Origin: JBKPRX01 sp046734795
Lineage (GTDB): Bacteria > Actinomycetota > Thermoleophilia > Gaiellales > Gaiellaceae
Assembly (NCBI GenBank): GCA_046734795.1
Contig: JBKPRX010000163.1
Location: 1 to 10,180, forward strand
Direction of reading: 5' to 3'
Length of the DNA: 10,180 nt
Under the pieces are notes generated by a model that saw only the letters and a list, made by a program, of their open reading frames with translations, had not been told where the DNA came from and did no database searches. Positions within the stretch are counted from its first letter, which is position 1. The number at the start of each line of letters is the position of its first letter. The position numbers and the translations under genes are program-made. Shown here piece after piece: positions 5,085 through 10,180 of this stretch.

Positions 5085-6292
5085 GTATCGCTCGGACACG
5101 GATCCTCCTTCTCGTTGCGGATGGTGTCGATGAGGGCTCCCTCCGTCACGCGCTTCCTCCTGGCGCGATGCTCCGCACAAGCACGATTCGCGAGTCGCTG
5201 GATCGGACGGCGCAACTGCTCGAAGACGTCGACCCGGACGTCGTCCTCATAGGCTGCTCGTCGCACTCGGAGCCGAGCCTCGAGGTGATGCGAAAGATCG
5301 GCGCACGTCGGAACGATTGCCCGATGGTCGTGCTTTACGAAGGCAATCCGAACGGCTTCATGGATCAGGCGTTTGACGCGGGCGCCGACGACCTGATCGT
5401 CCTTCCGCAGCCCGCGGAGCACGTCGCGTTCGCGATCGAGAAGGTGGTAGCGCGCCGCCGCGGCCCAGGTTCGCCACGTGTCGGATCGATGATCGTTGTC
5501 CTCGGACCGAAGGGCGGCACGGGGAAGACCCTGACCGCGTGCAACCTCGCGGTCGCCCTCGCCGAAGAGGGGACAAGGCCGATGCTCGTCGACCTCGACC
5601 TCCAGTTCGGCGACGTCGGCCTCGCACTCGGCCTGAGGCCGGGGCAAACGATCTACGACCTCGCCGTCTCTGGTGGGACGCTCGATGCGGAGAAAGTCGA
5701 CAGCTTCCTCGTGGAGCACGAGTCGGGCCTGCGAGCGCTGCTCGCTCCCGTTCGTCCCGACCAGGCCGGTGCGATCGAGGTCGGCCTTTTGCGTCGCTTG
5801 TTCGAGCTCCTTCGGTCGCGGTACGACTTCGTCATCGTCGACACCCCGCCCGCGTTCTCACCTGAGGTGATTGCGGCGATCGACAGCGCCTCGGAGCTGT
5901 GCGTTGTCGGCATGCTCGACGCGCTTTCGCTCAAGGACACGAAGCTCGGCCTCGAGACGCTGGCGCAGATGGGTTACGGCTCGGACGCGATCACGCTCGT
6001 GCTCAACCGATCAGACACGAACGTCGGCATCAGCGAGCGAGACGTGGCACATCTGCTCGGCCGGTCGCCGGACATCCTCGTGCCGAGCGAGCGGACGATC
6101 CCGCGAACGCTCACGCAGGGCCGGGCGGTGGTCGAGGCAGAGCCGAAGTCCGGAGCGGCACGCGCCTTCAAGTCGCTCGCGGAGCGCTACCTCCGAAGCG
6201 AGCGCCCCGTTACGACGGTTCGCGAGGATGCGGCTACGAACAACGGCGACAAGCGCGCAGGGCGGCGCATACTCCTGAGGAGGGCCGGCTAG
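5081..6292 (+). CDS. cpaE: CpaE/TadZ: pseudo-receiver plus MinD/ParA-like ATPase
   Basis: TadZ/CpaE proteins localise the Tad machine, usually to a pole, by ATP-dependent membrane or partner binding. The 403-residue protein has an N-terminal receiver-like domain (about 6-125) and a MinD/ParA domain (about 136-375). Visible motifs are the deviant Walker A 'GPKGGTGKT' (142-150), Walker A' 'LVDLDLQFGD' (169-178) and Walker B 'FVIVDTPP' (250-257). The receiver part has 'DPDVVLIGCSS' (51-61), with Gly58 where a phosphorylatable Asp would be expected, so it is probably not phosphorylated. This is common in the family. The C-terminal tail is basic and likely disordered ('RAGRRILLRRAG'). The GTG start overlaps the cpaB stop by 4 bases and has AGGGG 6 bases upstream. 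Its stop overlaps the cpaF start by 1 base. Confidence 0.94.
   Translation: MSIARTRILLLVADGVDEGSLRHALPPGAMLRTSTIRESLDRTAQLLEDVDPDVVLIGCSSHSEPSLEVMRKIGARRNDCPMVVLYEGNPNGFMDQAFDAGADDLIVLPQPAEHVAFAIEKVVARRRGPGSPRVGSMIVVLGPKGGTGKTLTACNLAVALAEEGTRPMLVDLDLQFGDVGLALGLRPGQTIYDLAVSGGTLDAEKVDSFLVEHESGLRALLAPVRPDQAGAIEVGLLRRLFELLRSRYDFVIVDTPPAFSPEVIAAIDSASELCVVGMLDALSLKDTKLGLETLAQMGYGSDAITLVLNRSDTNVGISERDVAHLLGRSPDILVPSERTIPRTLTQGRAVVEAEPKSGAARAFKSLAERYLRSERPVTTVREDAATNNGDKRAGRRILLRRAG
6277..6283 (+). promoter_or_regulatory. Ribosome binding site deciding the cpaF GTG start
   Basis: GAGGAGG lies 8 bases before the GTG at 6292, inside the last codons of cpaE. It supports the 469-residue form of CpaF over an open extension that runs back to about 5899 and gives shadow sequence opposite no recognisable domain. 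Confidence 0.75.
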
Positions 6293-7701
6293 TGGAGCTC
6301 CACGAGCGACTCTCCGGCACGAACGGAGCCAGCTGGTCGGCCGGGCTCAGCGACCACGACCCGTTCGCGCAGACGAAGAACCGGATCCACCTCGACCTCG
6401 TGAGCGAGCTCGGCCCGCAACTGGCGGACGTCGCCGACTCCGAGGAGGCGCGCGCACGTGTCTCTGCAGAGATCATGGTGCAACTCCAGCAAGAGCCGGG
6501 GCTTTCGCGGACCGATCGCGAGCGGCTCGCCGTCGAGATCGCGGACGACATCTTCGGTTATGGCCCGCTCCAGCGTCTGCTCGGAGACACGACCATCTCA
6601 GAGGTCATGGTCAATGGTCCGGACGCGATCTGGATCGAGCGCGATGGGCTCTTGGAGAAGACACCCCTCCGCTTTGGCGACGAAGCTCAGCTGCGCCGGA
6701 TCATCACGAAGATGGTCGGCCAGGTCGGGCGCCGGATCGACGAGTCGTCTCCGCTCGTCGACGCGCGACTCCCGGACGGCTCGCGCGTCAACGCGATCAT
6801 TCCACCGCTCTCGCTGTCGGGTCCGCTCCTCACGATCCGGCGCTTCGACCAGGAGCGATTCGACCTCGCCGAACTGATTCGCATCGGCACCCTCCCAGAG
6901 GAGGCGGCGGACTTCCTCTGCGACTGCGTCCGAGCCGACCTCAACATCCTCATCTCGGGTGGTACAGGCACCGGCAAGACGACGATGCTCAATGCACTGT
7001 CGGCGGCGATCCCGGATTCCGATCGCATCGTCACTATCGAAGACGCGGCAGAGCTCCAGCTCAAGCAGCGTCACGTCGTCCGCCTCGAGTCGCGGCCGAA
7101 GAACATCGAAGGCGAAGGCGAGATCTCGATCCGCGACCTCGTCCGGAACGCGCTCCGCATGCGTCCCGACCGAATCATCGTCGGCGAGGTCCGCGGCGCC
7201 GAGGCACTGGACATGCTGCAGGCGATGAACACCGGCCACGAAGGCTCGCTCTCGACGGTCCATGCGAACTCTCCACGAGACGCGCTAAGCCGCCTCGAGA
7301 CGATGGTGCTCATGGCTGGCTACGACCTGCCACTCCGGGCAATCCGCCACCACGTCTCCTCCGCTCTCGACCTGATCATCCAGATCGAGCGTCTCGACGA
7401 CGGCACACGACGTGTGACCTCGATCGCCGAAGTACAGCGGATGGAATCCGAGATGATCACGCTCCAGAATCTGTTCGAGTTCCGGCTCGAGACGTTCGAC
7501 AGCGAGCAGGGCGTCGTCGGCAATCTCGTCTCGAGCGGGCTGCGACCGACCTTCCTGCCGAAGTTCGCCCGTCACGGGATCGTCGTCCCAGCCAGTCTCT
7601 TCGGAGCGCCCGGCGACCTTTACACGAGGTCCGGCCGTCCGGGTCAGAACCCGGTCGGCGGGACACGTCCCACGGCGGACCAGCCCGGGGGCTACCGGTG
7701 A
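6292..7701 (+). CDS. cpaF: CpaF/TadA secretion ATPase of the Tad pilus
   Basis: This is the cytoplasmic hexameric ATPase of the type II/IV secretion superfamily that powers Flp pilus assembly through TadB/TadC. The 469-residue protein has an N-terminal CpaF region with 'IFGYGPLQRLLGDTTISEVMVNG' (87-109), and 'SSPLVDARLPDGSRVNAIIPPL' (152-173). The catalytic domain has Walker A 'GGTGTGKT' (223-230), the Asp box 'IVTIEDAAEL' (246-255), Walker B 'RIIVGEVRG' (294-302, Glu299), and the His box 'NTGHEGSLSTVHANS' (313-327). All key residues are present. The C-terminal segment 'LFEFRLETFD' to 'ASLF' (394-437) looks like the usual CpaF tail. The last 30 residues are Gly/Pro-rich and probably disordered. 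The GTG start shares one base with the cpaE stop, and the stop overlaps the VWA-TadB gene by 4 bases (GTGA). Confidence 0.96.
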   Translation: MELHERLSGTNGASWSAGLSDHDPFAQTKNRIHLDLVSELGPQLADVADSEEARARVSAEIMVQLQQEPGLSRTDRERLAVEIADDIFGYGPLQRLLGDTTISEVMVNGPDAIWIERDGLLEKTPLRFGDEAQLRRIITKMVGQVGRRIDESSPLVDARLPDGSRVNAIIPPLSLSGPLLTIRRFDQERFDLAELIRIGTLPEEAADFLCDCVRADLNILISGGTGTGKTTMLNALSAAIPDSDRIVTIEDAAELQLKQRHVVRLESRPKNIEGEGEISIRDLVRNALRMRPDRIIVGEVRGAEALDMLQAMNTGHEGSLSTVHANSPRDALSRLETMVLMAGYDLPLRAIRHHVSSALDLIIQIERLDDGTRRVTSIAEVQRMESEMITLQNLFEFRLETFDSEQGVVGNLVSSGLRPTFLPKFARHGIVVPASLFGAPGDLYTRSGRPGQNPVGGTRPTADQPGGYR

Positions 7702-9581
7702 GGCGCGTTCGAGTCGGCGTCTGGTTCGCCGCACTGGCGCTAGCCGGTTGGCTCTCGGCGATCGGAGCGGGAGCGACCTCCTCGAAGCTCCAACTCGCAC
7801 CAATCGGACGAGTGCCGTTCCCGGAGCGCGGTTACGTGATCGATCTGCCTGCGAACACGGCGATCGACACGACCACGGTCCACGTGACCGAGAACGGGCG
7901 TCCCGTGCACGACTTCGCTTTCGCGCCGTTGAAGACGAGCGGTCTGCGGTCGGCAGTGGTTCTCGCGATCGACACGAGCGAAAGCATGACCGGTGCACCA
8001 GCCGCAGCGGCGGTCGCTGCAGCACGCGCGTTCGTGACGCACCGTGGCGCGAACGAGGAGGTTGGGCTGGTCACCTTCAACAGCCAGGTGCGAGTGCGTC
8101 TGCCGCTGACGACCGACGCACACAAGCTGGAAGCGACCCTCGCCGATCAACCACCCCTTGCGCAGGGAACGCACGTTTTCGACGCTATCGACCGCAGTCT
8201 GACGCTCCTCAGACGAGCCAATACGCAGACCGCGGCGATCGTCGTTCTCTCCGACGGCGCGGACGTCGGTAGCAAACTCACGCTCGAGAAGGCAGTCGCG
8301 CGCGCGACGCGGGAGCACGTGCGAGTGTTCACCGTCGGGTTGCGCTCACGAGCGTTCGACTCCGCGACGCTCGCGACAATCGCGAGTGAAACGGGGGCGT
8401 CGTACGCCGAGGCGGCATCGACGACGCAGCTTGCTCCGATCTATTCGGCATTGAGCGAGCGACTTGCGAGCGAGTACGTACTTCAGTATCGATCCAACGT
8501 CGCACCGCACTCGCACGTCGACGTGCGAATTGACATCGACGGGATGGGCGGAGTCACGAGCTCGTATACGGCGCCGACGCCGTCCAAGCTGCCGCCGTTC
8601 CACCGCTCGCTCGTTTCGCGCTTCATCCTTTCTGGCGGATCGCTCGCGCTTGTCGCTCTCCTCGTGGCTGGGATCCTCGGATACGCCGTCTCGACGCTGC
8701 TCGAGACACGCCGGACCCGACTCGTCGAACGCGTCAACGCATTCGGGATCAACACCTCTGACAGACCCGCCGAAGAAGCGAAGGGCCGCGAGTTGGGAAC
8801 ACGAACGCGCCGCGCCGCGGCGGCCAGCTCGCATCACGCGACACGGATCATGCGAGCCCTCGCGCGCGATCTCGACATCGCCGCAATCGAGCACAGCCCA
8901 GCGGCAGTCGCGTGGACGACGGCTGGCGGGACGATCTTGCTCGCGATCGTGCTCGCGACAATTGCGCCGATCCTGTTCTTGCTTGCGCTGATGACGCCGT
9001 TCATTGTCCGCGGGTTCATTCGTCGGCGGGTCAAACGTGTCCGCGACGAGTTCGACGAGCAGCTGCCGCCAAACCTCCAGATGCTCGCATCAGCGTTGCG
9101 CGCGGGCCACAGCTTCGCCGGCGCCCTCGCGATGACAGTCGAGAACGCCGAAGAGCCGTCGCGCCGCGAGTTGCGGCGCGCTATCTCCGACGCGCAGCTC
9201 GGGATTCCGATCGACGAGGCGCTCCGCCGGATCGCGGAACGGCTTGCGAATCGTGACCTCGAGCAGGTGGCGCTCGTCGCGGAGCTTCAGCGAACCACGG
9301 GCGGGAACGTCGCCGAGGTGCTCGATACCGTCGTGAACACGATCCGCGACCGAGCGGACGTCCGCAGGCTTGCACGGACGCTCACTGCGCAGGGCCGACT
9401 GGCGCGCTGGGTCCTCGTCGGACTTCCGATCCTGACCGGCTTTGGTCTCTACGCGTTTCAACCCGACCTAATGAGGGGGATGCTCGCGAGCGGCGCGGGC
9501 CAAGTCCTACTCGTGATCGCGGCCGTGCTGGTTGCCACAGGCTCACTCGTGATCCAGCGAATCATCGAAATCGAGGTCTGA
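7698..9581 (+). CDS. tadB: TadB platform protein fused to an N-terminal secreted VWA domain
   Basis: This is a 627-residue fusion. Residues 7-26 form a signal peptide or anchor. Residues 57-80 ('TTTVHVTENGRPVHDF') resemble the strand region before some bacterial VWA domains. Residues 87-262 are a VWA domain with an intact metal-ion-dependent adhesion site: DTSES (Asp92, Ser94, Ser96), Thr158 and Asp186 of 'SDGADV'. A helix at about 307-333 leads to a basic cytoplasmic linker. The rest (about 334-627) matches TadB in length and order: two helices (403-438), a cytoplasmic type II secretion F domain with 'FDEQLPPNLQMLASALRAGHSFAGAL' (452-477) and 'RTTGGNVAEVLDTVVNTIRDR' (532-552), and helices at 569-588 and 601-620. 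TadB with TadC forms the membrane platform for CpaF. The VWA part should face outward and could bind pilin, TadG or a surface ligand. The start is a GTG coupled to the cpaF stop. No frameshift or stop separates the two parts. Confidence 0.93.
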   Translation: MRRVRVGVWFAALALAGWLSAIGAGATSSKLQLAPIGRVPFPERGYVIDLPANTAIDTTTVHVTENGRPVHDFAFAPLKTSGLRSAVVLAIDTSESMTGAPAAAAVAAARAFVTHRGANEEVGLVTFNSQVRVRLPLTTDAHKLEATLADQPPLAQGTHVFDAIDRSLTLLRRANTQTAAIVVLSDGADVGSKLTLEKAVARATREHVRVFTVGLRSRAFDSATLATIASETGASYAEAASTTQLAPIYSALSERLASEYVLQYRSNVAPHSHVDVRIDIDGMGGVTSSYTAPTPSKLPPFHRSLVSRFILSGGSLALVALLVAGILGYAVSTLLETRRTRLVERVNAFGINTSDRPAEEAKGRELGTRTRRAAAASSHHATRIMRALARDLDIAAIEHSPAAVAWTTAGGTILLAIVLATIAPILFLLALMTPFIVRGFIRRRVKRVRDEFDEQLPPNLQMLASALRAGHSFAGALAMTVENAEEPSRRELRRAISDAQLGIPIDEALRRIAERLANRDLEQVALVAELQRTTGGNVAEVLDTVVNTIRDRADVRRLARTLTAQGRLARWVLVGLPILTGFGLYAFQPDLMRGMLASGAGQVLLVIAAVLVATGSLVIQRIIEIEV

Positions 9582-9583
9582 CC

Positions 9584-10180
9584 ATGATCCTGCTGTTCCT
9601 ACTCGGAGTTGCACTTGCCGGTGCATCGCTTGCGCTCGGAGTCCGGGCGGCCACAGGTGGTCGCCTCCGCCGTCGGGCGGTGCTGGCCCAGATCGAGGCG
9701 TACGGGTTCACCGAGACTCCGGCTGCACAAACTCGCACCACGCTCAACGACATCCTCTCCAACGTCGCGCTCCACCTCGGCCAGCATTACGAGAGGCGCC
9801 TCGGAGCTAACCAGCAACGTGAACTGCGGAAGATGCTCAACGCGGCCGGTCTGTACCGCACGACCACGACTCGCTACGTGGGCTACCGGCTCATCGCCGC
9901 TGTGGTGCTGCCGCTGGCCTTCCTGCTGTTGTTCGTGCTCACCGGATCCCTCAGCAGCCGAGCGATTCTCGCCGTCGCCGCACTCGCGGGCGCAGGCTGG
10001 GTGCTCCCGACCTTCTACGTGCAACGCCGCGCACGGCTCAGGCTGGAGAAGATCGACTACGAGGTCCCGGAGCTCGTCGATCTCCTGGTTGCAACAGTGG
10101 AGGCGGGCGTCGGCTTCCTCGCAGCACTCCAAATCAGCGCTCAGCGCGTGCGCGAGCCGCTCGGTCAGGAGCTACGTCTG
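9584..10180 (+). CDS. tadC: TadC platform protein, 5' part only (runs off the window)
   Basis: This is the second membrane platform protein of the Tad machine and partner of TadB. The frame is open for 199 codons to the end of the window with no stop. It begins MILLFLLGVALAGASLALGV (one helix, 1-20). A polar stretch with 'QQRELRKMLNAAGLY' (82-96) comes next. Two further helices lie at about 106-148. The start of the type II secretion F domain, 'DYEVPELVDLLVATVEAGVG' (165-184), is the TadC-typical sequence. The ATG at 9584 is 2 bases after the tadB stop, with GAGGT 6 bases upstream. TadC proteins are usually about 290-320 residues, so roughly a third is missing, including the last helices. Confidence 0.92.
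   Translation, partial: MILLFLLGVALAGASLALGVRAATGGRLRRRAVLAQIEAYGFTETPAAQTRTTLNDILSNVALHLGQHYERRLGANQQRELRKMLNAAGLYRTTTTRYVGYRLIAAVVLPLAFLLLFVLTGSLSSRAILAVAALAGAGWVLPTFYVQRRARLRLEKIDYEVPELVDLLVATVEAGVGFLAALQISAQRVREPLGQELRL

Noticed and set aside
4739..5719. 326-residue open frame on the minus strand opposite cpaB and cpaE
   Set aside because: It covers parts of two genes with clear family motifs and its translation has no recognisable motif; a normal by-product of high GC content.
5899..6291. Upstream extension of CpaF to 600 residues
   Set aside because: It overlaps the ATPase domain of cpaE in another frame and carries no CpaF sequence; GAGGAGG supports the GTG at 6292.
1..10180. Search by eye for insertion sequences, CRISPR repeats, tRNA or rRNA genes, attachment sites
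   Set aside because: No transposase, direct-repeat array, cloverleaf or rRNA-like stretch was seen; composition looks uniform from end to end.

Overview
This window holds most of a Tad/Flp (tight adherence) pilus locus from a GC-rich bacterium. The order flp-tadE-tadG-cpaB-cpaE-cpaF-tadB-tadC has no secretin or outer-membrane lipoprotein gene between cpaB and cpaE. Strong G/C bias at third codon positions, GTG starts and end-to-start overlaps are also seen. Together these suggest a monoderm actinobacterium. A deep-branching class such as Thermoleophilia is my best guess, but this is an inference from gene style and not a database result.

Layout. Bases 4-1333, minus strand: a prepilin peptidase gene (TadV/CpaA type) overlaps a DUF192 gene by 4 bases, followed after 221 bases by a 66-residue two-helix membrane protein with a near-perfect ribosome binding site. 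Bases 1334-1499: a divergent intergenic region with a 6-base perfect inverted repeat and weak promoter-like sequences. Bases 1500-10180, plus strand: eight pilus genes in one direction. They are the major pilin Flp, a TadE pseudopilin, a large cysteine-rich TadG-like exported protein, CpaB, the MinD/ParA-like CpaE (TadZ), the ATPase CpaF (TadA), TadB fused behind a secreted von Willebrand factor A domain, and the first 199 codons of TadC, which runs off the window.

How they work together. The peptidase would trim the leaders of Flp and TadE, which share the site G|QGV(T/V)E(Y/F). CpaF would power assembly on the TadB/TadC membrane platform, CpaE would position the machine, and CpaB and the TadG-like protein would act outside the membrane. 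Most junctions overlap by 1 to 10 bases or are separated by 18 bases or fewer, so translation is probably coupled. The exception is flp-tadE, where a 12-base-pair perfect hairpin lies after the pilin gene. This is a likely point at which pilin output is separated from machine output.

The most interesting items are the VWA-TadB fusion, the flp-tadE hairpin, the 16-cysteine TadG-like protein, and the coupling of DUF192 and the small membrane protein to the peptidase. No mobile element, CRISPR array, tRNA or rRNA was seen.
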